A stretch of 64,000 bases of DNA from Carposina sasakii (GCA_014607495.2 CP053149.1:17062120-17126119); one strand, 5' to 3'. Shown: positions 20,868-33,147, numbered from the stretch's first letter. Made by a program: numbers and translations. The notes: generated by a model from the letters alone, not told the origin.

Positions 20868-23800
20868 ATGTCGCTGACGTCGGCGGTCGCGCACGCCGCC
20901 GCCGCCGCCGCCGCGGGCGCAGGCAAGAAGGCCGCGCAGGTACAGTTGCAGGCCGAGCTCAACACTGACGACGAATGGAACAAGTTCTTACTTAGAGATG
21001 GCTTGTTAGGTGAGTTTAAGGAAATGGCAAAAGAACCGCCGGGCTCTTTCCACCGCCGGGGCACCATCAGTACTAGAACCTGTTGGCCTGGTGCGCGACG
21101 ATGGCAAGAGACCCGACGGCATGACCCTCGTGCCTTGGAAGATGGGGCGCTCTCTGGTGTGGGACGCAACCTGCGTTGACACCTTAGCAGCGTCCCATCT
21201 CCCAGGCACAACAATCAAAAGTAGCTCTGCGGCCAATGCAGCTGAAAACCTCAAACGACGCAAATACGCAAACCTCAGTGGTGACTACCTATTTGAGCCG
21301 TTTGGGGTTGAAACCATGGGGCCATGGGGTCCAGGAGCCCACAACCTTTTTAAGGATATTTCGAAAAGGTTGGTCGAGGCATCTCATGACCAGAGGGATG
21401 GCTCATTTTTGGCGAGTAAGCCTCGCTATCCAGCGGGGCAACGCTGCCAGCCTTTTGGGCACATTGCCAGCGGTGGAGGACTTGCAAGGAGTCTTCTATT
21501 TGTAAATTTTATTTTATTTTGTAGCTCTAGTTTTTTTTTACGTAGGTTTAGTTATTATTGCAAATAATTTTAGTTCGTAGGTTATTTAGATGTGGAGTGA
21601 CTCTGTGAGTATTCATAATAAAAATAGTGCACTGTTTCCTCAAAAGAACCTACTTTTCAAAACTGCTATATTTTTCTAAACTTACTTACTGAACTACGAA
21701 AAGTACGTAAGAATCTACGAAAAATCGTCAATAACAAAAGTAATCGTGTTTCAAGTGGTGGACGTGTACACGGAGTGGTGCGGGCCCTGCATCGGCATGG
21801 TCGGCAACCTCAAGAAGATCAAGGTGGAGCTTGGAGGAGACAACCTGCATCTCGCTGTGGTGAGTGAGTCAGGCAAACAATAACATAAAAACTCTTTTGA
21901 AATCGTGACGTAAATAAAGCTAATACTACGAATTCATAGACGACTACGAAAGGTACTACGAATTCGTAGACCACTACGAAAGGTATTACGAATTCGAAGA
22001 CGACTACGTAATCGTATTACCATTTACCATACCATACTTACATAGTTCTTACTTCTATGCTGCTCTAGAAGTGAAAAAAAAAAGTATAATACTACAGCTG
22101 CTTCTCTTCCCGGGCATACTGTACAAGTCAGTAGAGGGACAAGAGGGTCTTGGTGTTTTGTAGGCGATGGGCTGACCACCTGTCACTACTAACCGAACTT
22201 TTTACATCTCAACTATACCCTCAAAATTGGTCAGAAGTGGCACCATGTGGTTCATGTGGCCCTTGGTGCTCTGCCTACCCCGTAAGGGATAAAGGCGTGA
22301 TTATATGTATGTATGTACTTACATAGATTTTGTGGTAATACTTAGTAGGTACGTAATGTAAAAATAAATCAATCATCTTTCTTTATCCCTATTATCTTTA
22401 TTGTCCGTGCTACTCGCATTTTCCGTCACGCATTTTCATCCTTTCGTCTTTGCTACCCAGCATTCACCACGATTAGCATAGCGGGGGACAGCTGATGTTA
22501 ATGATATGTGACAAGATGTTAGCTTATCACCAGATAATGCCCGAGTTCCTTAGTCTACTGTTACAACATGCACGTAAAGAGATGCAGCTTATGTAAGTAT
22601 TCCAGATCTAGAAGAGCCCCGCATCAGCACAGAACATAGTAAATAACGGGAAATAATAAATGACTATGACTGTTTAGGCCAAATCGGACACCATCAACTG
22701 CCTGCAGCGGTTTCGGAACCGCAGCCAGCCAACGTGGATGTTTCTGGCGGTAAGTAAACCCTCGACCAATCCTAGTTTATAACAACCACCGCGATGATAA
22801 TAAATAAAATTATCATTAATGGACGCCCGCGACTCCCGCGGCTCGTGGACTGCAGAAAAAATAATACATATTATGTCGAAATGATCTAGGATAAAAATAT
22901 TTTCACGCTATAAAAAAAGCCTATGTTCTTTCTCAGGCTTTAACTAGACTATCTGTGAACGAAATTTAATTTTAATCGGTTCAGGAGTTTTAGCGTGAAA
23001 GCCAAATAGAGTGAGTTACTTTCGAATCAATAATATTAGAAAGGATTAACATTCATCATCGTCACTCGGCGAGTTCTTGAAATGGATAAGATCCCTATCT
23101 GGCATAAATTAGTGCTTTATCCAAAATCCCAACTAAAATTAAATCTTAATTTAATTAGTTTGTTTTGAGTCAACAAACTGCGTGTTTCTCTCGTGCTGTG
23201 CGTCAATCAACAGACATGATCGTAGGTAGGTACCTACCTACTTAGTGTGAGTTATTGGTTTTGAACAGTGTAGGTAACTGGTACAAATAGAAATTACTTG
23301 TTCAAGAGATTTTATTGTACTTTCATCGTAATAAATACCTGATGAAAACGTGAAGTAGAGATACAAATACTTATGACTATTTTGTCCAACTGAACATTGT
23401 CGCACTTATGTCGTTTGAGTATTAAAATTAGGTATATATTAATTCTATAGGGGTAAAAGCTTCATTTTTAAAAAAGCCTGTTTTATAACAAGCTTTTATT
23501 ATTTGTTTATAAAATGTACTCAATCGAATCCAACGAGCCCAAACTCGATGTGGTTGCGTCGTTTAATTACGGAGTTCCTATAGCCACCTTCCAGCTCCAT
23601 CATCAGATTAGCTCTGTCATAATAATATTGCATTGTCATCCGATTTATACGTGCATGCAAAATTTCGACTCAATCGGAAACCAGGAAGTGGATCACATTT
23701 AACTTGCAAGATTTGGTTACAGACAACGGGACAGGTGAAACTAAATAAAAGCTTATAAAAATAGCTTCCGTTTAGTCAATCATACATGACATGCGAAGAT

Positions 23801-26800
23801 ACACAAGCCCCGGAGCTGGAAAGTTCCAGGTAGCATGTATAGCACTTATATCACACACGGTATACTTTAGGCATAAAATTATTAAGTTGGGAAATCAATT
23901 CCTTCATACAGACAGTCAGACAGACTACCTACACATTACTTAGCTCCAATTGCGGCATATCGAGTAATAGCACTTCTTGTCATTATCTACCTATCGCTCG
24001 AGCGCTCCTTCTAATTATTATTACTACACTCGGTGATAAATGAATACACTCGGTGACACCTCCGCTCCCCTTCCCGCGTCCGTGGTCGGACTCATATGTG
24101 AGGAGTGGTGGTGGTTTGCGGTGCGATGGCACGCTGAGGACGGTATCGACCAAACTTGGAAAAAAACCTTCACTATACACACACACATATAACTAGAGAA
24201 ACATTCTCTTTATGTGAAAAGTCGTTGTCTTTATTATACCTGCAGTGGATTCCTTTTTAGCTGAATGTATTTTTTATTACGTTTCGGTAGGTTCATGTAG
24301 GTTACCTAGGTTTGTTGGTAGAGCTAGAGGTAGCACAAAGATCAAAGATATGTCTAGTTGATTATATAATACCTATAATGCAGTATAAAAAAGAAATTTA
24401 GTTTTTATTAAATGTGGTTTTACTTACTTTTGCAATCTCCTGCCTTCCTTATACGAGAAACAGCCATCGTACAGAAATTCATTAGGTATGTAGAATTCAA
24501 TTCCCAACAAGCGAGGATTTAGCGACACATTTTAAAAAAGTTTGTGAAGCTGTTTTCCACTGGGTAATAAAATCCAAATTAGATACGTATCACATCAATG
24601 GAATGAAGTGATGTGTTAGTTGCGTGCCCAAGTGATTTCACAACTACCCGCAATGTACGAATGTTACATCTGACTTGTTGAGTAACGGGTGGGTAGACAT
24701 GTAAATAAACATACACGTCGTACCCTAATGTGCGTTTCGCCGTATATTTCCGTTGGATGATGGCGCCAGTTACTATGCGTATGACCTAATTTTCAGATTA
24801 ACTGCTTACAAAAAATGTTAGTTCCGAAATCAGGCATAGGAACTTTCAATGAAACGGACTCTACTACATCATGCCCCCCGTCCCTCCCCCAAGGGCGGAT
24901 CCAGCTTTGGCGTCAGGAGGGGGTCACATAGTCGTGGTCAAGTCAAGAATTTATAATTTGATTTTTATAACAATAAATACAAGTAAAAAGTAGGTATTTT
25001 ATTAATGTACTTAAAAAAAAAAATTCTTTACTTGAAAAACTTAACACATAACTTGTACATATACACGTACATATTGCCATCTTCTCTTGAAGGCATCCAG
25101 AGAAGCACTATCACGCATGGAATGAGGCAGCCGAATTTATATTCCATAACCGTGGTGAATGATTTGTCATAACAGCTAGAGGTATGTCGAGGGGTATGAC
25201 GCAAAACTCCACAAAGGTGGTACGACAAGGGTTTCTAACAGAGTCTAGCTAGACCGGCCCCCTGATTACGTAAACGCAATAGCAAAGCCGAAGCAAAGCG
25301 ATAGCAAAAATTGTACAATATTCGCCTTGAAATGTCAAAGTTCCTTTGTAATTCATTTTACGTAATACGAATTTGACAAGCAATGAGCGATTTTTGTACA
25401 ATTTTCGCTATCGCTTTGCGTTTGCTAGTTAGGTAGATAATAAAATAACTAATAAGGGGGTAGGGCTGCCAGCAAATAAATCGCGGGAATACAGTTTGGT
25501 ATCTGGAATTATACGAAATTTGGTCGCATTATAGATTAAAGTTATTTATGTACAACTAGCTGTTAACCGCGACTCCGTCCACGTGGACTGCAGAAAAAAC
25601 AGCCTATGTGTTAATCCAGGGTGTTAGCTAACTCCATACAAAATTTTGTTAAAATCGCTCCATCCGTTTGTAGACATAAAAAAGTAAGAAACATACACAT
25701 GTAATAAGTAGTCGCCGGCACTGAATGTGTTAAAAAATGTATAAAGAAAATATTATAGCGCGAGCGGAGCGAGTGCGATATTTTTAGGGGTTTTTTCGCA
25801 AACTGTTGCCATTTATTTCTCGATAATGCATGCTCTATCGAGAATTTGTGACGATCGCTAATGCATCATGGTAATGCTGATGCAGGTGAAGCAAACGATA
25901 ATTATTAGCCATTTTCTACTGCTGAAGCTTCGATTATTTCTTTGTAAAAAATGGCATTTTTACTATTATATTTTATTATTCTCACACATGAATTTTGTGT
26001 TAGGCTAGAAGCCCCGTATCATTGTTAGGTAAGTATGGCTGATGCGGCACAGCTACGTCTCTAATACATAGAGCAGGATGCGCGGAGCAGGGCGGCTACA
26101 TTTGGTCCAACAAATTTTTTGCCATTTTATAAATGGCGTAATTGCAAAACATTTCATTATATCAAGTTAATCAGATTTCCCCTGACATAATTAGTGTCCG
26201 GGTTTTATAGATGGCAGCCTTCTGCGGGCGTCACATCTAAGTTTATCCTACTAGAAACAACTTCGAGAAAAGCAAGAGACGAACTCACGTTCCATTTCAT
26301 AGCGTATGCGTTTGTATCGTATTATACCTACGAAATGATCAAGGATACAATATACTGTCTGATTATACATATTTTGTATCCAATTATACGATCTGGCAGC
26401 CCTAAACTAGACGTTACGTAGTCGACAAGTGCGCGCAAGTGTGGCGCGGTAAAATTAAAATTTTTTGTTCGCCATCATACAAAGTTCATCATTTACAGCC
26501 CTGAGAAGTCCACTGTTGGACATAGGCTTTCCCCAACAACCTCCACTCCGACCGGTCGGAAGTAGCCTGCATCCAACCGACGCCCGCGACCTTGGCCAGG
26601 TCGTCCGTCCACCTCGCGGGTGGCCTTTCCAAGCTGCGCTTGCCGATACGTGGTATCCACTCTAACTTTCCGACTCCATCGGCCATCAGTTCTTCAAGCT
26701 ATGTGCTCATTGCCACTTCAGCTTGCTGGACCGTTGAGCTATGTCGGTGATCTTTGTACAAAGTTATTACATTATATTAAATTAATTAAATATTGAAGGT

Positions 26801-29800
26801 ACCTATGTAGTTACATAAAATCTGTACGGTGACAAAATATATTAATAAAATTATCATGTTCAATTAGTGGTCCACCTAAGTCCTGGAACCAGCTCAGGGG
26901 GGGGGTCATGACCCCCATGACCCCCCCCCTGGATCCGCCGTTGCCCTCCCCCCAGGGCGGACAGCTGGTGAACGTAGTGTTCGGTGCGGACGCGCCGCGC
27001 ATCTCGCGCACCATCGAGCAGGAGCTGCGCAACGAGGAGCTCGTGCGCCGCGGCGAGCGCGAGCGTGTGCGCAGGGCGCCGCACGAACTCACGCCGCCTG
27101 AACAGGTGATGCGCACTCGTCGTCGTCGTCAAGCTATTGCAGTCCAGTGCTGGACGTAGGCCTCCCCCAGAGTACGCCACATGGGTCGATCTCCCGTTTT
27201 TTGCCATCCAGTCACAATGCACACTCATATTCTTCTAAACACAGCTACCTACTTCACGTAAACTTAACTCTAGTTCAATTTCATGCTGTCACATGAGCAC
27301 TACCTAATTACGACAGCACTGTAGCCCTGATAATTAAGCTTAGTATATTTTGTGGTCTCAGGAGATGGCGAACGCAGAAGAGAAGCTGCAGACGGAGAGG
27401 CGCGAGCGCGAGGCGGCGGCGGCGGAGGCGGCGCGCTGGGCCCGGCGCGAGGCGCGCGCGCTGCGGCTCGAGGCGCACTTCCCTGACGCGTGTCCTGCGC
27501 TGCTGCTGCCGCACGCGCAGAAACACCTGCGCAAATTCGCTGATGCCTTGGAACCATTTGGTGTGTTATCTACTCGTGATTTTTTATAAAAGTCGACCTA
27601 CGAAACTTAACAAGAGAATGAGAGGGGTCTAAATGTGTTTTCAGGTGTGGTGGTGTCCGACAAGATGCCGCTGGTGGTGGGGCGCGACGGTTGCCGGCTG
27701 CTGGCGGCTGAGGAGCCCGTGCTTGACTCTGACGTTGCGCTCGTGGCGCTGGCCGAGCGACCTGCGCTGGCGCTGCTGCTCAAGAAACAGCCCGACAGGG
27801 AAGGAGATGTCATCGGTAGATACCATAGGATAGACATTTTGTATTGGTATAGCGGTGTTGGTATATTTTAAAACTAGTGGACGCCCGCGACTCCGTCCGC
27901 GTGGACTGCAGAAAAAATACAATGTCGATATTATCCAGGTTAAAAACATTTTCCCGAGTAAAAAGTAGCCTATATGTTAAGTGGGACCTGTTACAACATA
28001 CTCCTGAAAACTGCATCGAAATCGGTTGAGCCGTTTATGAGATTAACGTGCACAAACATCAATCCATTACAATTTTATTAAATGTACGAGTATAGATAGA
28101 TAGATAGAATAGATATAAGTTCTTCAAGTTATACGAATAAGGAAAGATGTCCATCAAGATCCAATGTCTAGAAATTCTTAGTCCTACCTAACCTACATAA
28201 AGGTAATAATTACAGAGTTGTCCCGCCGTGCTATATTCGGAGACGGGCAGGAGGCGGAGGAGGGCTTGCCCCCGCGGCGGGCCCTCGCGGACGAGCTGGC
28301 GGCAGGCGGCCTGCCCGGCGTGCTCGTGCCGCCCGACCGTCAACAGCGCGCCGCTCTGCTCGATATACTGTTCCCTAAGGTATCGTGGACCGGTAGAGTT
28401 TAAACATTACTGACTAACACGTGGTTCTTATCGTAGACCAGGGACCTCCAATTTTAATTGGACTATCCCAACATGATTAGAACAACGTCCTGTCTCCACG
28501 TCTCAAATCTAAGAGATCAACCCAATTGTATCCATCCTCATCTATCAAACCTACATGCAAACACAATTGATGACAGATGGTGGGCGCGGTAGTGGAGCCG
28601 CCGGTGCCGGCGGAGCCGCCGCACGTGGCGGTGATGTTCGGCGCGTGGCAGCGGCGCGCGGTGCTGGGCGCGGCGGCGCGGCTCGGGCCCGACCTGCTGC
28701 GGTTTGGGTTCTTCGCCGACGCCAGCGTGGACGAGCCGAGGCTGCTCTGCAAGACGCTCGAGCAGTACGACGAGCGGGTGGAAAAGGATTAGTAAGTGTA
28801 TTACGTCTTCCATACTGCCCTTGTATGTGACGAGAAACACAGTACATAGTAGCTTTCATGTACTGCGTTTTTACTTTGGACGCAAAAATGTTAGGGTGTA
28901 TTTCGGGTGTTCTGAAGTAAAACAAAAATTGTTGCTGGTAAATCTCGAGAAACTTGAAATCTCGGTACGAAAATATGCAGCAATGTCATACTTAACAATC
29001 CTTTTAATGCTACAATGTTTTTTGCTATTTACTGGTAACCGGGTTTTTACGGTTTCTGGTGTTCTTGGTTACGAGGGCACCATGTTATTTGACAAGAGGT
29101 CGGCCTACTGCTGTAGATATCCTGGAATGTAGTAGAAATGTGTCTATGTTCCTTGTGTTGATGTCGCAGCAGCGAGACGATAGTGGTGATGGTGTCGTCT
29201 GGTGCGGCGCACACGCTGGCGGCGCTAGGACCGCTGCACACGAGCGCCGACAGCGTGTCCGGCGCGGACGAGTGCGCACGCTTCTTCCCGCCCGGCTACA
29301 GCGCGCCCGACCACAAGCCCAAGCCCAAGGCCAAGAAGAAGAAGAAGGTTCGCGTCCACTGATATTAGCGCCAGTAGCTTTTTGTAAAACAGCTTTTTCT
29401 TTCAAACTAGCGTTAAATGTAGGTACACGAGTCTCTTAAATTCATCAGATACAAGGAATTGGTGGCCTATTAGTATGGTAAACTGTTCTTCCAAATATTT
29501 CTCTTTATAATAAAATACCCATTACCCACATGTATGTATGGTATCTAAACAGTAACTGCCCCCAATAATTTTTCCATAAAACCCGCTACATTACAGAAGT
29601 GACTATTTACTCGGTACTAATTACAGAAGCGTCACGAGACCAAGGAAGAGACCATCGAGGACAGCCCGGAGGCGGCGCCCGGCGAGTGCGCGGAGGACGC
29701 GGCGGCCGAGGCGGAGGCGGAAGCGGAGGCGGAGGGGGAACCCGACGCGGAGGCGGAGGACGACGACGACGACGCGCACGCGCAAGACAAGGCCACCTCG

Positions 29801-29815
29801 CCGCCGCCGCTCTGA
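20868..29815 (+). CDS. NME8: Thioredoxin-NDPK-like protein (NME8/TXNDC3 type)
   Basis: Ten exons: 20868-21009, 21756-21859, 22678-22749, 26956-27105, 27362-27560, 27645-27815, 28216-28379, 28577-28791, 29170-29347 and 29627-29815; phases agree and the total is 527 codons plus stop. Residues about 24-130 form a thioredoxin domain: [29 protein letters not shown] with Cys56/Cys59, [23 protein letters not shown] and [14 protein letters not shown], the pattern of NME8/NME9 and sea-urchin dynein IC1. A Glu/Arg/Ala-rich helical linker follows, then a region resembling degenerate NDPK modules that ends in ARFFPPGY; I see no catalytic His motif. The tail is Lys-rich, then strongly acidic. The family acts in sperm or ciliary outer dynein arms. 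An upstream in-frame ATG at 20751 would add 39 residues encoded by a small tandem repeat. The last exons are extremely GC-rich. Confidence 0.8.
21030..21510 (+). pseudogene. Retroelement ORF C-terminal fragment in intron 1
   Basis: Sits within the first NME8-type intron. The frame reads [38 protein letters not shown], then [20 protein letters not shown] and [15 protein letters not shown] frame change near 21410 leads to [20 protein letters not shown] and a stop at about 21505, followed by an AT-rich tail. I recognise this as the block lying downstream of a reverse transcriptase in many animal retroelement proteins; its PDG...WD.TC pattern recalls a PD-(D/E)XK nuclease, which is inference. Only this 3' piece is present, and it is frameshifted. 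Confidence 0.6.
21920..22010. repeat. 33-bp tandem repeat in an intron
   Basis: About 2.7 units of a 33-bp motif built on TACTACGAATTC and GACGACTACGAAAGG, shortly after the exon carrying the CGPC motif. Weaker related sequence (CTACGAAAAG) precedes the same exon near 21690-21725. Confidence 0.7.
22140..22317 (+). repeat. Dispersed repeat, copy 2 of 3
   Basis: Nearly identical to 40465-40653 and related to 1046-1186. It ends in GGGATAAAGGCGTGATTATA followed by ATGT units. It lies in intron 2 of the thioredoxin-like gene. Confidence 0.75.
22815..23045 (+). repeat. RTE-type LINE 3' tail
   Basis: Starts with GGACGCCCGCGACTC and GTGGACTGCAGAAAA and ends near an AATCGGTTCAGGAGTTT block. It lies in intron 3 of the thioredoxin-like gene. 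Confidence 0.65.
23485..23775 (+). repeat. Interspersed repeat with AAGCTTTTAT-type ends
   Basis: The left edge has AACAAGCTTTTATTATTTG and the right edge AAATAAAAGCTTATAAAA, loosely inverted. Between them are GGAGTTCCTATAGCCACC, CATCATCAGATTAGCTC and a GGAAACCAGGAAGTGGATC segment, a combination I recognise from a common lepidopteran repeat. The 62-codon frame inside looks incidental. Confidence 0.5.
25258..25442. repeat. Foldback MITE, CCTGATTACGTAA family, copy 1
   Basis: Starts CCCCTGATTACGTAA and contains GCAAAGCGATAGC, whose reverse complement GCTATCGCTTTGC recurs near 25408-25420, so the block folds back on itself. Related copies lie at 39924-40044 and 53826-54035. Confidence 0.65.
25558..25705 (+). 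repeat. RTE-type LINE 3' tail (short)
   Basis: Contains CTAGCTGTTAACCGCGACTC and GTGGACTGCAGAAAA followed by TCGCTCCATCCGTTTGTAGA. A truncated, diverged member of the same class as 27878-28082. Confidence 0.6.
26489..26700 (-). repeat. LINE ORF2 3'-end fragment
   Basis: On the minus strand a short frame reads [20 protein letters not shown], then [17 protein letters not shown] and a stop. This is the C-terminus of the reverse transcriptase of RTE/craTA-like LINEs, followed in + coordinates by the usual CCACTGTTGGACATAGG tail. A related piece is at 52135-52315. Confidence 0.7.
27132..27230 (-). repeat. LINE 3'-tail fragment
   Basis: Contains GCAGTCCAGTGCTGGACGTA followed by GGCCTCCCCCAG and a CACATGGGTCGATCTC motif, as at 53632-53830. 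It starts 27 bp after exon 4 of the thioredoxin-like gene. Confidence 0.6.
27878..28105 (+). repeat. RTE-type LINE 3' tail with (TAGA)n end
   Basis: Best-preserved member in the window: GGACGCCCGCGACTCCGTCC, GTGGACTGCAGAAAA, ATCGAAATCGGTTGAGCCGT, and a terminal run of GATA/TAGA units near 28093-28110. It lies in intron 6 of the thioredoxin-like gene. Confidence 0.75.
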
Positions 29816-30197
29816 TAGCTTCTACCCCCGCATGTCCACCTAACTTACTTGCTTTCAGGGCAAAGCCGAAGTTTGACTACAAGCGACGAAGCATGCCACA
29901 CTATATGCAGAATGCACTTTAAATCCGTTTCCAGGGTTTCTTTACATACTTAATAGTTTATGTTAATTAAACACTCAACACTTATACTCGAAACTATAAT
30001 TCGAGATACTACCTAGTTTGACAGTACATTTTGCACAAGTGTTGCTATGGTCGGGCTAATGCTGTTTGTTGGGGAAATCCCCCTTACACGTTTGCTATCT
30101 CGTGTTTCCCTTACCTGGTTGCTTTTGCTGGATTTCCGTGCAGCCCTGCCGCCCTTGTACAGTATTTAGCTAGAGTGTAGGGACCTAGAGGTGTGGT

Positions 30198-30203
30198 AAT
30201 AAA
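30198..30203 (+). terminator. Poly(A) signal candidate for the NME8-type gene
   Basis: AATAAA lies 383 bp past the stop codon and is followed by an AT-rich then GT-containing stretch. No closer canonical signal was noticed. Confidence 0.45.
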
Positions 30204-30600
30204 TATATATATATACTGTATGTTATATGTGAAGTTTTACCCCGCGGCGTTCTTCGTCTAGCTTTCCGGTTAATCACTGTAATCCAATGTATAGCACCAC
30301 TCCGATATATAATTTTTGGAGAACACGCCGTTAAGGTCCAGTAAGTGAGAGAGCTTCGAACTCAATCTCGAAATAACCGTTACTTTGCCCCGAGCTAGCA
30401 ATTTTCAACCGATCCGACCGCACGCATCAAATGCCGAATGACTTGTGTCGGGTTGTCACCTCTCGTTAGAGAGTAGTATATTCTTTGGTTGTCACGCGTA
30501 CTCCCCTCGCGTCCCTGTCGCCCCGAGGCGAGCCGAAACACTGTTCGTATCGATATTTTTAAAAACAGTTGGTATTTTGCGTAGGTATATAAAAGGTCTA

Positions 30601-30870
30601 TACAGGATGTAACAGAAAGGGTATGTTAAGCGAAAAGCTATGTAAATAGACCACTATAGAGAACCTATTTCCAAAATTTGAGACTCGAAATCACATTTTT
30701 ATTTTTCAAGATTGTATAGGTATGAAAATTCCTGAGATATTTAAAAATTCTCCATACTATCGGGAAAAATAAACATGTGATTTCGGGTCTCAAATTTTGT
30801 GGATAGGTTCTCTACAGTGGGCTATTTACATAGCTTTTCGCTTAACATACCCTTTTTGTTACATCCTGTA
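30601..30870. mobile_element. Mariner-like MITE with long TIRs
   Basis: About 115-bp terminal inverted repeats start TACAGGATGTAACAGAAAGG on the left and end with the near-complement on the right; the arms pair over about 30601-30713 and 30757-30870. TA lies on both outer sides (30599-30600 and 30871-30872). There is no coding capacity. Confidence 0.85.
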
Positions 30871-31240
30871 TACAATCTCGAATAATTACTGCACTGAAAT
30901 GTATGGAACAGCTGAATTATTATTTTTTTCAATATTTCGGAGTTGGTCCCATAGTGAAACTTGTTTCTTTTTACCTACCTAGTTTCGTGTCGAAAGATAA
31001 TCACTAATTTTAAATAGGCCTTATACATTTTTTATTAAAACAATCAAAATGTTAATTAATTTACAGTGCGAGGTATAATATTATAATACAATTCAAGAAA
31101 AATTGTTATTTGTATTTTTCGCGTTCGTACTCGTACTATTATTTATTAGCATCACTTTTACGTAACGTTTTTGCAATTTGTACAACAGTATTTGGGTTCC
31201 AACATGAGCACTTATTCTTCATTGGAGTTAAAATGAACTA

Positions 31241-33147
31241 TGTAGGGGAAAGGTGTACATAATGATCCCCCTAAGGGAAAATGCTTACTGTATCCAAAAT
31301 ATTAAAGTAAGACAAACATTGAATGAGCTTTGAATATATCATATAAATGCTGATATACTTGCATACGATTATTTTTAGTTGATTGATTATCTACAGATTT
31401 GTTAGAGATTTTCCAAAAGGCTACTAAAGAATCATTTTGTACACCTGGATGTCTAAAACGATCCCTAGGGTAGGGTCAAAATGAGCCCAGGGATCATTTT
31501 ATACTCGGAGTCTAAATAATGATCAAAACTTACTTCTAGAGCTATTCTATTTATTTAAAAAAACTGATAATAATTAACAATGCGGCTTAGTACTAAGGAT
31601 TTGTCGCAAATATTTATAAGTATGACAAATTTTTATCTTTTTTTAATCAAATAATCTCACTATTATCAACAGCCCGGCACATGCATCATGTCCCCATTTA
31701 AAACATTTCTTGTATCGGACCCAACCTTCTCCTACGTCATCTTTTGAATACGGTTCGGTGCAGAACATGCACTCGGCATCCTTTTCGGAAGATTTGGAAT
31801 CATAAGTGTTCCTTTGTTTTTTAGTGTTTTTCTTACTGACCATTTTTCCTTTACCAACTCCTTTTATTAATAATTTTACAACTCCTTTTCTTTTACCAAC
31901 TGCCTTTCCTTTACTAAACTCCTTTTCCTTTACCAACTTCATTTTCTTTACTGACTCCTTTTCCTTTACCAACTACTTTTCCTTTACTTTTTTTTCCAGG
32001 GATTATTTTTACACTTTTATCTTTACGTGACCTTTGTTTTCTTCTTTTTCATTTTTTTTCTGCATTTCCTCTTCTAAATAATTTTTTTAAGATTTGCTAG
32101 TTAAAATTATGTATATATTTTTCTTTTCCTTATATTTATATTTTTTTCTCCTTCTATTTTTGGCAAATGTCGAAGGTCATGTGGTGAAAATACTCTAAAA
32201 GATGTAGATGAATCTGAAGACCTAATTGAAGTAGATATTGGAACAATACCTATCTCTTGGGCTTGTGTAGATTTTGTAGCCATAATTAGGGACGAAATCA
32301 TTTCAGAAGCTAGGGTTTAAAGCGATTTAACGGGGGTAACTACTTGCACAGAAGACGGTTGGATTTCATAATTCACACACAATGAAGCTAAGGAAGATTT
32401 GATAGAGGTGTAAACTTGTTTAAAAGACAGCATAGCGAGCGATTGATTTTTATCATTCTGACTGTAAATGAATACAAGCGAGGATGGTTACCTGAAATAT
32501 ACTCACTCAAATTATATATAAAATACACATATACACAAATCTTCATAAATATACATTTATTTAGGTTAACAAACATTTATGTGCAACATAATTTATGATA
32601 GCAATGGTAGACACATTCTTTTATGCACATACCACACAGTTAACCTCATAGAAAGGTATATGTAATAATAAGTAATAAGTATTAACCGTGGATATTAGTT
32701 TTCAAATTGCCAAAATGTTAGGGGTAAAATGATTACTGGGATCAATTTATACCGACTAAAGAGGATCGTTTGACCCCAAATATAAAATTTACATAAATTG
32801 TCCAAACATAACCTCAAAACATAACCGTGGTGTGATCAAAACGTGCTTGAAATATTCTTGAATATCAATAGGAACCACCAGTAACACTTTCAGTCACAAA
32901 TATACAAAACAATTTCAGCAATATAGCATTGATTTTATGCTTACCTTAGATTGAACACACAGACTTTTTATTTTTCGCAATAATTCGTAGGGTTATAGTC
33001 ACACCACCATGACACTTCACTGGGCTACTGAGCGGGGTACGGGGAAGGCGTCAGTAAATAGTTTGAGCGAGATGGCACTGTAGTTTATTCAGGATTAAAG
33101 GGAATCATTTTACCTCGAGGGATCATTTAGTACACCTTTCCCCTACT
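31241..33147 (-). mobile_element. Pogo/Tigger-like DNA transposon relic
   Basis: Inverted ends GTAGGGGAAAGGTGTAC (from 31242) and its complement (to about 33146) are flanked by TA (31239-31240 and 33148-33149). The subterminal regions repeat an AATGATCCC motif. Inside, minus-strand sequence resembles the tail of a DDE (pogo/jerky-type) transposase, listed separately. The catalytic part is not recognisable, so this is a decayed element of about 1.9 kb. Confidence 0.7.
31643..32310 (-). pseudogene. Transposase C-terminal relic with zinc-finger motif
   Basis: Two minus-strand pieces. The upstream one (about 32301-32107) reads TSFRVFSPHDLRHLPKIEGE, like the 'SP.D..P.PK' linker of pogo/jerky-type transposases. 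The downstream one (31972-31643) is a run of Lys/Glu repeats and then AECMFCTEPYSKDD, GEGWVRYKKCFKWGHDACAG, a Cys/His finger typical of the C-terminus of these proteins. The Lys-rich stretch appears expanded by a repeated 18-mer-like DNA unit (TTCCTTTACCAACT). The frame is broken between the pieces. Confidence 0.55.

Larger units (their letters stand above)
24890..26945. repeat. Possible repeat bounded by GGCGGATCCAG / CTGGATCCGCC
   Basis: The left motif AAGGGCGGATCCAGC (about 24891) and the right motif CTGGATCCGCC (about 26930-26941) are inverted, and both lie beside G/C runs (GGAGGGGGTCAC; GGTCATGACCCCC). Other repeats lie between them, so this may be one element with nested insertions or two separate pieces. 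The right edge lies about 15 bp from an exon. Confidence 0.35.
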
